Shown here in pieces: positions 7,162-13,575 of a stretch of 15,908 nt of DNA (the first letter of the stretch is position 1; each line of letters opens with the position of its first letter). The translations under genes and the position numbers were made by a program. Source of the DNA: Knufia peltigerae (taxonomy: Eukaryota > Ascomycota > Eurotiomycetes > Chaetothyriales > Trichomeriaceae); contig JAPDRN010000235.1 in the NCBI GenBank assembly GCA_030247855.1, forward strand, positions 11,102 through 27,009, in the 5' to 3' direction. The notes beneath the pieces were generated by a model. That model saw nothing but the letters and a program-made list of their open reading frames with translations. It had not been told where the DNA came from and made no database searches.

Positions 7162-7443
7162 ATGAACACACCGTCTTCCAGCCGCCAGCGGCTGATCCAG
7201 CATTGGGGTGCAGTCCTGTGGCCCAGCTTCATCGCCGCCGGCCTGGCCTGCGTGGTGTTCTTTGCTTTCGTCGATCCACTGCGGCTGCAGGCGATCAGCT
7301 TCCCGGGTACGGCCATCAGCCGTGAGCTGGGCTACACCGCAGGCTTCTTCATGTTCTGGGCCGTCACCGCACTGTCAAGCGCGGTGACCGGGTATCTGCT
7401 GCGGCCGATGCCGAGCGAAGAGGATGAGGAGCCATTGGGATGA
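7162..7443 (+). CDS. Small two-helix membrane protein in an FNR-controlled operon
   Basis: A 93-residue protein with two predicted transmembrane helices (about 15-37 and 57-81), a polar N-terminus and an acidic tail (SEEDEEPLG). The loop between the helices carries VDPLRLQAISFPGTAISREL. I do not recognise a named family. The start chosen is the ATG at 7162, which removes 23 unlikely residues of a longer frame. Its stop overlaps the start of the CcoG-like gene as ATGA, so the two are translationally coupled and probably act together in the inner membrane. Its promoter appears to be the FNR box at 7033-7046. Confidence 0.85.
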   Translation: MNTPSSSRQRLIQHWGAVLWPSFIAAGLACVVFFAFVDPLRLQAISFPGTAISRELGYTAGFFMFWAVTALSSAVTGYLLRPMPSEEDEEPLG

Positions 7444-8489
7444 GCGCCGCCACTAGTCCGCCACCGCGTCCATGGCGTTGGCGCCGCACCCTGGGCCTTG
7501 CGCTGCTGGTCCTGTTCCATGCGCTGCCGTGGCTGCAGTGGAATGGCCGGCAGGCCCTGCTGCTGGACCTCAACGCGCGCCGCTTCGACCTGTTCGCGTG
7601 GACCCTGTGGCCGGATGACATCGGCGTGCTGCTGGGCCTGCTGGCGGTGATGGCGGTGGGTCTGGCCCTGCTCACCCATCTGGCCGGTCGTGTGTGGTGC
7701 GGGCATGCCTGCCCACAGACACTGTGGACACGGGCCTTCGATGGGACCGCGCAGGCACTGGCCCGCCTCCTGCCCGCGCAGGCAGCGCGGCCGGTCACCC
7801 ACGTGGTCTGGTTGCTGCTGTCGCTGTGGACCGGGATCACCTTCGTAGGACTGTTCAGCCCGATCCGCGAACTCGTCGCCGGCGCGCTCGATGGCCGCTG
7901 GAGCGGCTGGGAGACCTTCTGGGTGCTGTTCTATGCCGGCGCCACCTGGGGCAATGCCGGGTTCCTGCGCGAGCAGGTGTGCCGATCGCTCTGCCCCTTC
8001 GCGCGCATGCAGCCGTTGCTGACCGACCCGCACACCCCGCGCATGTTGTATGACCCGCGCCGTGGCGAGCCGCGCGGCGCCCGCCCGCCGGCATTGGGCG
8101 GCGTACTCGGCCGTGGTCGTGGCCTGCTCGACCCGACCACCGCGCAGGACTACGTTTTCCGTGCCGCACATCCACTGCTGGCCGGACCGATGCCGACCTT
8201 CAGTGCGGATCGGCTGGGCGACTGCATCGATTGCATGGCCTGCGTACGCGCCTGCCCGATGCAACTGGACATCCGCCATGGTCCACAAGCCGATTGCCTG
8301 GCCTGCGGTGCCTGTCTGGAAGCCTGCACCCGGCAGCAGCATCAGGCGGGCTTCGGGCCCGGCCTGATCAGCTATTGCAGCCCGCAGGTGATGGCCGGCC
8401 AGCCGCGCAGGTGGTGGCGCCCCCGCACCACCGCCCTGGCATCGATGCTGCTGGCCTTGCTGGCCTGTGGCGCCTGGCGCCTGCTCTGA
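7440..8489 (+). CDS. CcoG/FixG/RdxA-like membrane polyferredoxin lacking the C-terminal domain
   Basis: A 349-residue inner-membrane protein with hydrophobic helices at about 17-35, 60-80, 120-140, 157-175 and 331-348. Seen: GRVWCGHACPQTLW (Cys87, Cys91), CRSLCPFARM (Cys181, Cys185), YDPRRGEPRG, and two complete [4Fe-4S] motifs CX2CX2CX3C at 262-272 and 286-296. This set is specific to the CcoG family; CcoG is a Cu(II) reductase needed for cbb3 oxidase assembly. Usual members are about 460-480 residues and end in a periplasmic Ig-like domain, absent here because the protein stops after the last helix. No cco genes adjoin it, so it is probably a paralogue. Electron transfer to copper or another periplasmic target is inferred. 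Confidence 0.9.
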   Translation: MSAATSPPPRPWRWRRTLGLALLVLFHALPWLQWNGRQALLLDLNARRFDLFAWTLWPDDIGVLLGLLAVMAVGLALLTHLAGRVWCGHACPQTLWTRAFDGTAQALARLLPAQAARPVTHVVWLLLSLWTGITFVGLFSPIRELVAGALDGRWSGWETFWVLFYAGATWGNAGFLREQVCRSLCPFARMQPLLTDPHTPRMLYDPRRGEPRGARPPALGGVLGRGRGLLDPTTAQDYVFRAAHPLLAGPMPTFSADRLGDCIDCMACVRACPMQLDIRHGPQADCLACGACLEACTRQQHQAGFGPGLISYCSPQVMAGQPRRWWRPRTTALASMLLALLACGAWRLL

Positions 8490-8490
8490 G

Positions 8491-8727
8491 TCAGCCCGGA
8501 TCGCCCGGGCGCGGCGGTACCAGCTGGGCACGACGGACGATGCCCAGTTGTTCGATGATCAGCGCCATTTCGTTGGTGACATCGGTCCGCCCGGTTCCTT
8601 GCGGAACCAGACGATCAAGCACCTGCTGGTAGGTATCCCAGAACGCCGGACCGCATCCGTGTTTGTGATAACTGGCTTCCAGTTCGCGGCGTACCCGTTC
8701 AGCCAAGCCATGCATGCCGTATTCCAT
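8491..8727 (-). CDS. Small conserved-looking protein of unknown function
   Basis: A 78-residue soluble, mostly helical, charged protein without a signal peptide or a motif I can name. It contains GLAERVRRELEASYHKHGCG and a C-terminal proline-rich end. The ATG at 8727 is preceded by GGAGGT (complement at 8731-8736), which decides it over a start at 8754. The gene is convergent with the CcoG-like gene, the two stop codons being one base apart. It is transcribed out of the gene-free stretch to its right. Confidence 0.75.
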   Translation of the reverse strand: MEYGMHGLAERVRRELEASYHKHGCGPAFWDTYQQVLDRLVPQGTGRTDVTNEMALIIEQLGIVRRAQLVPPRPGDPG

Positions 8728-9078
8728 ACGACCTCCGTTGGACTTGTTCTGCATCGTTGACGGTCGACCGATTCACTTGCGAGCTACTGAAAGACTCCCG
8801 GCCTTCACAACCGGTTGATGCCAATTAGTCACAGATTTCACGACACGTCAATTACAAGGCGCGACTTTCGCGATTGAAATTATTAATCATTCATGAAAGG
8901 CCATGGCGAAGGGGATCAAGAATCTCCGTGCCGATGTCGACACTGCTCGCCAAAGAACCCGGGTGCCCATCACAGATCAGGCCATCGCTGCGAGCGGGGC
9001 GATCGATTCTGCCTATGTTGCTAAGCATACTTAGCAAATTGATCTTAGCGGTCTGTCTGCGACAGCCTTGGACGCATC
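8728..9078. other. Gene-poor, AT-richer intergenic stretch
   Basis: About 350 bases with no gene I can support. Base composition drops clearly around 8765-8900 (for example ATTGAAATTATTAATCATTC), as in promoters or transferred DNA. It must contain the promoter of the gene at 8491-8727; TTGACG on the minus strand near 8850 could be a -35, but no good -10 follows. It holds the palindrome at 9018-9037. Two short open frames, 8903-9034 on the plus strand and 8891-9082 on the minus strand, overlap each other here and neither looks convincing. Confidence 0.6.
9018..9037. repeat. 20-base palindrome, probable repressor operator
   Basis: TTGCTAAGCATACTTAGCAA has perfect 8-base arms around CATA, in an AT-rich context 42 bases beyond the end of the Cro-like gene. 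A further GCTAAG copy lies on the minus strand near 9049. It is not followed by a T run, so it is not a terminator. Its size and symmetry suit a dimeric helix-turn-helix repressor such as the neighbouring Cro-like or CI-like protein. Confidence 0.55.
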
Positions 9079-9288
9079 TCATGCAGTTTCATCGTTCGGG
9101 TCCTGATCCAGAGGGAACAGCGCGGGGTACCGCTGCTGCAGGATGTAGCGCCTCAGCGGCGGAATGGGAAAGCCTCTGGGCCATTGCGAGACAGCGGATC
9201 TGCTGATTCCAAACAATCTGGCGAGCTCTGCGTCGGTGGAAAAGCCCAGCCGCGTGCGGACCTGCCGCTTGCTCCAGAATTCGTCCAT
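9079..9288 (-). CDS. Cro-like small helix-turn-helix DNA-binding protein
   Basis: A 69-residue protein, nearly all of it a DNA-binding domain. The helix-turn-helix is at residues 19-38 (DAELARLFGISRSAVSQW), followed by PIPPLRRYILQQRYPALFP, typical of Cro/YdaS-like phage regulators. The ATG at 9286-9288 has AAAGGGA seven bases upstream. It is divergent from the CI-like gene with 78 bases between their starts, the arrangement of a lysogeny switch. No other phage genes follow, so it is either a remnant or a domesticated regulator. Confidence 0.82.
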   Translation of the reverse strand: MDEFWSKRQVRTRLGFSTDAELARLFGISRSAVSQWPRGFPIPPLRRYILQQRYPALFPLDQDPNDETA

Positions 9289-9366
9289 TTTCGATCCCTT
9301 TCATCATCAAACTTATTCTTGCGCCAAGGCCTCTTTCGATTCCACGCGTTAAGCTGGCTTGCATAG
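9289..9366. promoter_or_regulatory. Divergent control region of the Cro-like/CI-like pair
   Basis: A 78-base AT-richer spacer between divergent starts. TTTCGAT is directly repeated at 9290-9296 and 9334-9340, and AAGC-TG-GCTT (9351-9360) is a small palindrome next to the CI-like start. These are candidate operator elements; no promoter hexamers are clear. Confidence 0.4.
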
Positions 9367-9807
9367 ATGAATACTCTTGGACAACGACTCGCGGTCGCCA
9401 TGAAGGACGCCGGGCATGCACGCCCGGCCGATCTGGCGCGTGCCGCCGAAACGACGACGGCAACGGTCAGCAACTGGCTCAACGACCACGTCAAGGCCAA
9501 CCACGTGAAAGCCGAACAGCTGTTCCGCATAGCCGATGCGGTGAAGCTGGACCCGCGGGAGCTGCTGTTCGGCCCGTTGGGGCGGGGGGTCGGCGAACGC
9601 GGCACGGCCTACATGCACATGCCCAGTGAAGCCCACCTGGATATCTGGCAAGCGGCCTATGAGCTGGTCGCCCACATCCTTGCCGAGCGTGGTCTGGAGG
9701 TGGGCTACCGTCGCGAGGCCACGCTGGGGCTGATGGCCCATGACCTGCTGATGGAAGGCGTCAGCCGCGGCAAGGTTGCACGCGTGGTGATGACTGCCCT
9801 GCCCTGA
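9367..9807 (+). CDS. CI-like XRE-family helix-turn-helix regulator without a peptidase domain
   Basis: A 146-residue regulator. Residues 3-65 are an XRE/Cro-C1 domain: LGQRLAVAMKDAGHARPADL, then the recognition segment ETTTATVSNWLNDH, then RIADAVKLDPRELLFG, the usual close of such domains. The remaining 75 residues look helical and lack the Ser/Lys residues of the LexA/CI (S24) self-cleaving domain, so RecA-triggered inactivation is not expected. The ATG at 9367 lacks a strong Shine-Dalgarno. It is divergent from the Cro-like gene. The fluoride riboswitch starts about 30 bases past its stop, with no terminator between, so read-through into crcB is possible. Confidence 0.85.
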   Translation: MNTLGQRLAVAMKDAGHARPADLARAAETTTATVSNWLNDHVKANHVKAEQLFRIADAVKLDPRELLFGPLGRGVGERGTAYMHMPSEAHLDIWQAAYELVAHILAERGLEVGYRREATLGLMAHDLLMEGVSRGKVARVVMTALP

Positions 9808-9837
9808 CCCATCGCGGGCTGGTAGCATGGCCGTCGA

Positions 9838-9890
9838 TGGGGATGGGGCTCCCCCGATAACCGCCTGAGATGGCTGATGGCTCCTGCTGA
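9838..9890 (+). promoter_or_regulatory. Fluoride riboswitch (crcB motif) aptamer
   Basis: GGGGATGG (9839-9846), GATAACCGCC (9856-9865) and GGCTGATGGCTCCTGCTG (9872-9889) match the conserved core of the crcB RNA. P1 is GGGG/CCCC (9839-9842 with 9851-9854), and GCC (9863-9865) pairs with GGC (9872-9874). The diagnostic pseudoknot can form between GGGGCT (9845-9850) and GGCTCC (9879-9884), with two G-U pairs. The fluoride channel gene crcB follows 85 bases downstream. Such RNAs bind F- through Mg2+ ions and turn the gene on. Confidence 0.94.
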
Positions 9891-9892
9891 GA

Positions 9893-9949
9893 CGAACCCG
9901 GCGTTCGTTCGATGGCAGGCCGTGCCCGCCATTGCGTACGCCATCGAAC
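9893..9949 (+). promoter_or_regulatory. Candidate expression platform of the fluoride riboswitch
   Basis: CGAAC (9893-9897) can pair with GTTCG (9903-9907). GTTCGATGGC (9907-9916) can pair perfectly with GCCATCGAAC (9940-9949) around a 23-base loop. The two helices touch at one base, and GTTCG is tandemly repeated (GTTCGTTCG), so alternative pairings compete. No T run follows, which points to translational control or Rho rather than intrinsic termination; the crcB ribosome site (GAGG at 9966-9969) lies just beyond. Confidence 0.55.
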
Positions 9950-9975
9950 CTGCGAACACGCACTCGAGGCAAGCA

Positions 9976-10368
9976 ATGCAGACGTTGAACAACTATGTGC
10001 TGGTATTCCTGGGCGGCGGTGTCGGCGCCTGCCTGCGCCATGGCTGCAATCTGATCGGCGCCCGCGTCGCCGTCGGCAGTTCGTGGCCCTGGTCGACCTT
10101 TCTGGTCAACATCAGCGGCGCTTTGTTGATGGGTGTGGTGGTGGAGGCATTTGCCCTGCGCAACGGCGCCTCGCCGCAACTGCGCCTGCTGCTGGCCACC
10201 GGCATTCTTGGCGGCTACACCACGTTCTCCACCTTCTCGCTGGAAACTGGCCTGCTGCTGCAGCGGGGCCAGCATGGTCTTGCCGCACTCTACGCGGGCG
10301 GTTCGGTAGCCCTTGGCCTGGCCGGGCTGTTCGCCGGCATGAAGCTGACCCGGCTCGCGCTGGGGTGA
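9976..10368 (+). CDS. crcB: Fluoride ion channel CrcB/FluC
   Basis: A 130-residue inner-membrane protein with four hydrophobic helices that exports fluoride as a dual-topology dimer. Seen: GGGVGACLRH (13-22), TFLVNISGALLMG (41-53) with the conserved Asn45, and GGYTTFSTFSLE (79-90) with the sodium-site and Phe-box residues (Phe84, Phe87). Length is normal for the family. The ATG at 9976 has GAGG six bases upstream; starts further upstream would lie inside the riboswitch. Control by the fluoride riboswitch at 9838-9890 is expected. It converges on the AraC-type gene with three bases between stop codons and no terminator. Confidence 0.97.
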   Translation: MQTLNNYVLVFLGGGVGACLRHGCNLIGARVAVGSSWPWSTFLVNISGALLMGVVVEAFALRNGASPQLRLLLATGILGGYTTFSTFSLETGLLLQRGQHGLAALYAGGSVALGLAGLFAGMKLTRLALG

Positions 10369-10371
10369 TGC

Positions 10372-11205
10372 TCAACCGGCAGCGACGCGCGCCTGCCCCC
10401 GCCATTGCCGTGGCGATTGCCCGGTGTGCGCCTTGAACGCTCGCGACAACGCCGCCTCGCTGCCATAGCCAACCTCGTCGGCGATCCGTTTCAACGGTCG
10501 GCCCTGACGCAGCGCCTGCTGTGCCAGACCTACCCGCCACCCCTGCAGATAGTGACCGGGCGTGGTTCCCATGGCCTCACGGAAACTGGCGGCGAACACG
10601 CTGCGTGACATGCCTGCGACATCGGCCAGATCTTCCAGTGTCCAGGCCTGGGCAGGTGCCTCGTGCATCGCCACCAGCGCCAACCGCAGGCGTGGGTGGC
10701 CGAGCCCGGCGAAAAGGCCGCCGCGCATCTCGCCCCCCTCCATCAACTGCCGCAGCACCTGGATCATCACCACCTCGAACAGGCGGTTGACCATCACCGC
10801 GCGGCCGCAGCGCTGCTCGAACGCTTCTTCGAACAGCAGTTCAAGGACGGCATCGCCGCCATACAGATCGGCCAGCGGCAGGCAGATGAAGTCGGGCAGC
10901 GCCGCACTGATCGGGTTGAGCCTGCCGCCCTCGAAATGAAGGTTGGCGCAGGCCATGTCGGCGCCGTGCCGGGGATCGGTATGGAAGCGGTGCGGCATCG
11001 GGCGCGGATACAGCAGCAGGCTGGGAACATCGACCTGCACCGTCTGCCCGCCATGGCTGACCTGCAACGGACCGCGCCGCACCAGATGCAGCTGGCCGGC
11101 CTCGCCCTCTCCTTCGAGACTGTTGATGCCACACAGCGCGCCGGCATGGAACACCGAGGCGGTGACCGCGAAGCGTTCGAGCAGGATGGCGAGACGATCG
11201 GCCAT
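10372..11205 (-). CDS. AraC-family transcriptional regulator with cupin-type sensor domain
   Basis: A 277-residue regulator. Residues about 5-160 are an AraC cupin_6-type effector domain (LHLVRRGPLQV, PSLLLYPRPMPHRF, ADMACANLHFEGG). Residues 175-270 hold the two AraC helix-turn-helix motifs: WTLEDLADVAGMSRSVFAAS (188-207) and PLKRIADEVGYGSEAALSRA (237-256), ending in TGQSPRQWR. Homologues with this cupin domain often control a neighbouring oxidoreductase or efflux gene, but no such neighbour is obvious here. The ATG at 11205 has GGAG eight bases upstream; a TTG start at 11262 would add 19 residues across the palindrome at 11237-11254 and is less likely. Effector unknown. Confidence 0.92.
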   Translation of the reverse strand: MADRLAILLERFAVTASVFHAGALCGINSLEGEGEAGQLHLVRRGPLQVSHGGQTVQVDVPSLLLYPRPMPHRFHTDPRHGADMACANLHFEGGRLNPISAALPDFICLPLADLYGGDAVLELLFEEAFEQRCGRAVMVNRLFEVVMIQVLRQLMEGGEMRGGLFAGLGHPRLRLALVAMHEAPAQAWTLEDLADVAGMSRSVFAASFREAMGTTPGHYLQGWRVGLAQQALRQGRPLKRIADEVGYGSEAALSRAFKAHTGQSPRQWRGQARVAAG

Positions 11206-11236
11206 GACGGGACTCCAGATCAAGCGGAAGAAGGCA

Positions 11237-11254
11237 GATACGTCAGATCGTATC
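11237..11254. promoter_or_regulatory. Inverted repeat upstream of the AraC-type gene
   Basis: GATACG-TCAGAT-CGTATC, with perfect 6-base arms, lies 32-49 bases upstream of the chosen start in the 94-base gap after the ATPase gene. It is a candidate operator or promoter-overlapping site, perhaps for autoregulation. Arms of this length can occur by chance. Confidence 0.4.
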
Positions 11255-11299
11255 GGATTCAAGACCTACCGGCACGGCGGCTCAAGCCGGAACAAGGGC

Positions 11300-11815
11300 T
11301 CATCCTCCGGGTAGGTGGATCACGTCGAATCCCTCTTCCTCGGCAGGAGCAACGAAATGGCGGGTAATCCGCTCGAACTCGGCCTCCGTAGCCTGGAATG
11401 GATGCGCGCCAGCAGCATTGCGCGCGCGCAGCCTCGCCTTGCAGACCTCATCAGGGACGTCCAGGAAGTGCAGCCGATGCGCCGCGCCGGCGCGAACGAA
11501 TATCTGCCGCGCCCATGCGCGGCTGGCGGGGGTATTGGAGGGAAAGTCGAGCACTACCGACACCCCCGCCTGCAGCAGGCAGCAGACGTGGTCGGTAAGT
11601 ATGCCGCGCAACGCCGCCGCGTTCCGCAGGTAGTCGGCCACGGACCTGATCTGGCCGGGATAGAGTGCCGCCAGCCAGGTGTCTTCGCAGATCAGTGCAG
11701 TCCGCGGCTGCATCGACAACTTCCGGGACAGCGTGGATCTGCCTGCTCCGATCTTGCCGCATACCAGGTGCAGGGTGGCCGGGCAATCGTGTGTACTGGT
11801 GGGAAGTAGCTGCAT
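11300..11815 (-). CDS. AAA_33-type P-loop ATPase/kinase with an altered Walker A lysine
   Basis: A 171-residue cytoplasmic P-loop protein of the small zeta-toxin/gluconate-kinase-like AAA_33 group. Seen: LHLVCGKIGAGRSTLSRKLS (15-34, Walker A), ICEDTWLAALYPG with the acidic residues typical of the group, DYLRNAAALRG, VVLDFPSNTPASRAWAR and LRARNAAGAHPF with the arginine-rich lid. The invariant lysine before Ser-Thr is Arg26 (codon AGA at 11740-11738), which should weaken ATP binding or hydrolysis. The ATG at 11815 gives the usual family length; upstream codons look non-coding. The Shine-Dalgarno is weak. Phosphoryl-transfer substrate unknown. The AraC-type gene follows on the same strand after 94 bases. 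Confidence 0.85.
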   Translation of the reverse strand: MQLLPTSTHDCPATLHLVCGKIGAGRSTLSRKLSMQPRTALICEDTWLAALYPGQIRSVADYLRNAAALRGILTDHVCCLLQAGVSVVLDFPSNTPASRAWARQIFVRAGAAHRLHFLDVPDEVCKARLRARNAAGAHPFQATEAEFERITRHFVAPAEEEGFDVIHLPGG

Positions 11816-11865
11816 GTGCCATCTACGAGGGCGAAGGAACGTCGATCGCCCGGGAGCGGTGGCAG

Positions 11866-11883
11866 CCCGCCCTCCCGGGCGGG
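11866..11883. repeat. Perfect GC hairpin in the intergenic region
   Basis: CCCGCCC (11866-11872), loop TCCC, GGGCGGG (11877-11883). No T run follows on either strand, so it is not a standard terminator. It lies 51 bases upstream of the ATPase start in the 261-base divergent gap 11816-12076, which otherwise shows no gene. Confidence 0.5.
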
Positions 11884-12076
11884 TTGCATGGCTGGAACAG
11901 CCGCGCGCTAACCCGCCTTCCCGTGGGGAATTCGGATAATCGCCGGAATGCGCTGGGTCACCATTCCCCCACACTAGCGTCAGATCAGGCGCCTGGGCAA
12001 GCCACTGATGCGGTGCAGCGCGCCCCTTGCACTATCCAGCCCTATCCTCGCCACACGCCCTGCAAGGAAGGTCACG

Positions 12077-13159
12077 ATGCGTCCACGTTTTCGACTCGCC
12101 CTGGCCGTGGCCCTGCTGCTGCCACACACCCCGCTGTCCGCCGCACCTGCAGCCACGCCGCGCACCTCCAGCGGCGAACTGCAAGGCGCACGCTGGCGCC
12201 TGGACGTGCCCACCGGCTGGAACGGTGAACTGGTGATGCTGGCGCATGGCTATGAACCGGTCGGCGTTCCGCAGCCTTCACCGATGCCGGCCAACGACAG
12301 CACCGCTGGCCTGCTTGCAGCGGGCTACGCCGTTGCCCAGAGCGCCTATGCCAGCCAGGGCTGGGCAGTGGCAGATGCGATCAACGACATGGAACGCCTG
12401 CGCACGCACGCTCAATCCGAATTGAAGGACGTACACCGCACCTGGATCCTGGGCTTTTCGATGGGCGGTGCGGTGGCCATCGCCACTCTCGAACGCCTGC
12501 CGCAGCACTACAACGGAGGTGTTTCGCTGTGTGGCGCCAACCTGCCCGGCGAGCAGTTGGCCAACGACCTGCTGACCACACTGGTGGCGTTCGATTATTT
12601 CTTCCCCGAGGCCGAGGGGCTGCCCCGCCAGGGCCTGGTATCGGCAGACGCTGCGGCGCTATCGCAGATGGCGCTCTATCAAGGCATCGCCGCCGCGCTT
12701 CAGAGCCGGCCGGCCGTCGCTGCGCAACTGGCCACACGGCTGCAGGTAAGCGCCGAGGCATTGCCGGGCACGATCAGCCTGCACGCGATGATCCTGCACG
12801 AACTGGCTACGCGCGCCGGCGGCATGCCGGTCGGCAATCTGAGGACTGTCTACCGCGGATTCGGCGACGACAAGGCGTTCAATGCGGGCGTGCAGCGGCA
12901 CGCGCCGGTCGCGCTGGCACAGCGATATGTGCGCGGCAAGCTGGCATTGACCGGCGCGGTCAAGCGGCCGCTGGTGATCCAGTTCAACAACAATGACCCA
13001 AGCATCGTGCCGCGCATGCAGGCGGTGTATCCGCAGCTGGCAGAGCGCGCGGGCGCCACGTCATTGCTGCGTGTCCTGCCTGCGGTCGGCGAAGGCCACT
13101 GTGGCTTTGTGGATTCGCAGGTGGTCGAGGCGCTGAAGGCAGCAGCGGCTCCCCTCTGA
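12077..13159 (+). CDS. Secreted alpha/beta hydrolase
   Basis: A 360-residue hydrolase with a Sec signal peptide (RPRFR, hydrophobic core 6-20, cleavage near SAAPA at 21-25). The alpha/beta fold is shown by LVMLAHGYEP (oxyanion strand, about 52-61), the nucleophile elbow GFSMGG with Ser128, a probable acid Asp307 in NNNDPSIVP, and His341 in GEGHCGF. An inserted cap region spans about 140-290. The class fits esterases, lipases or tannase-like enzymes acting in the periplasm or outside; the substrate cannot be read from the sequence. The ATG at 12077 has AAGGAAGG at good spacing, so I rejected an earlier ATG at 12008. It has its own promoter region and no obvious operon partner. Confidence 0.9.
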   Translation: MRPRFRLALAVALLLPHTPLSAAPAATPRTSSGELQGARWRLDVPTGWNGELVMLAHGYEPVGVPQPSPMPANDSTAGLLAAGYAVAQSAYASQGWAVADAINDMERLRTHAQSELKDVHRTWILGFSMGGAVAIATLERLPQHYNGGVSLCGANLPGEQLANDLLTTLVAFDYFFPEAEGLPRQGLVSADAAALSQMALYQGIAAALQSRPAVAAQLATRLQVSAEALPGTISLHAMILHELATRAGGMPVGNLRTVYRGFGDDKAFNAGVQRHAPVALAQRYVRGKLALTGAVKRPLVIQFNNNDPSIVPRMQAVYPQLAERAGATSLLRVLPAVGEGHCGFVDSQVVEALKAAAAPL

Positions 13160-13172
13160 GCAGCCGAACGGA

Positions 13173-13442
13173 TCAGTGGCCCAGCGTACCCATGGTGAAG
13201 GTATACCCGGAGCGCATGAGGAAATCGCGCATGCGCAGCTCCGCGCGGCGCGGCGACGGAAGATCTGGCGGGCCATACAGTGCATAGACCACACCAGCGC
13301 CCTCGATGCGTTCCCGGCGCACATCACAATGACGGCTTTCCGAGGCGAGGACCCAACCGTCCTTCAGTTGATCGGGGCCGATGGACTGCCCGTTCTTCAG
13401 CCGGAATGTAAGCCAGCGCACATCTGCGGTGGATCTGCTCAT
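13173..13442 (-). CDS. Small protein of unknown function
   Basis: An 89-residue protein that I do not recognise. Residues 8-30 (VRWLTFRLKNGQSIGPDQLKDG) look like a beta-strand pair with a turn; a charged middle and a C-terminal helix with RDFLMRSG follow. There is no signal peptide. The start is uncertain: the ATG at 13442 has only a weak GGCGGG before it, and an in-frame ATG at 13535 would add 31 residues that look less protein-like. It sits between the hydrolase (convergent, 13 bases from its stop) and the ArsR-type gene on the same strand, 133 bases downstream of it. Confidence 0.6.
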   Translation of the reverse strand: MSRSTADVRWLTFRLKNGQSIGPDQLKDGWVLASESRHCDVRRERIEGAGVVYALYGPPDLPSPRRAELRMRDFLMRSGYTFTMGTLGH

Positions 13443-13575
13443 TGCCCGCCAGCTGCATCGTGCATGCAGCCCCTCATGTCCTTGCCTGCCATTGCTGCTC
13501 CCGAAGACCAGAACTCGACCATACCCCGTCGCCATGTCGTGGCCGGCTGAGACTGACAGGGACACGTGGCGGTCC

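Noticed and set aside
7332..8531. 399-codon minus-strand frame opposite the CcoG-like gene
   Set aside because: The plus strand has all CcoG cysteine motifs; the minus frame is Gln/Arg/Ala-rich with no motif.
8903..9034. 43-codon plus-strand frame with AAAGG before its ATG
   Set aside because: Very short, ends inside the palindrome at 9018-9037, overlaps another open frame and has no recognisable motif.
8891..9082. 63-codon minus-strand frame whose ATG overlaps the Cro-like stop as ATGA
   Set aside because: The overlap hints at coupling, but there is no ribosome site of its own and the composition is not protein-like; kept only as a remote possibility.
9349..10275. 308-codon minus-strand frame opposite the CI-like gene, riboswitch and crcB
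   Set aside because: It crosses a structured RNA and two recognised genes and has no protein-like features.
11866..11883. GC hairpin considered as a terminator
   Set aside because: Neither strand has a T run after it and it lies between divergent starts, where no terminator is needed.
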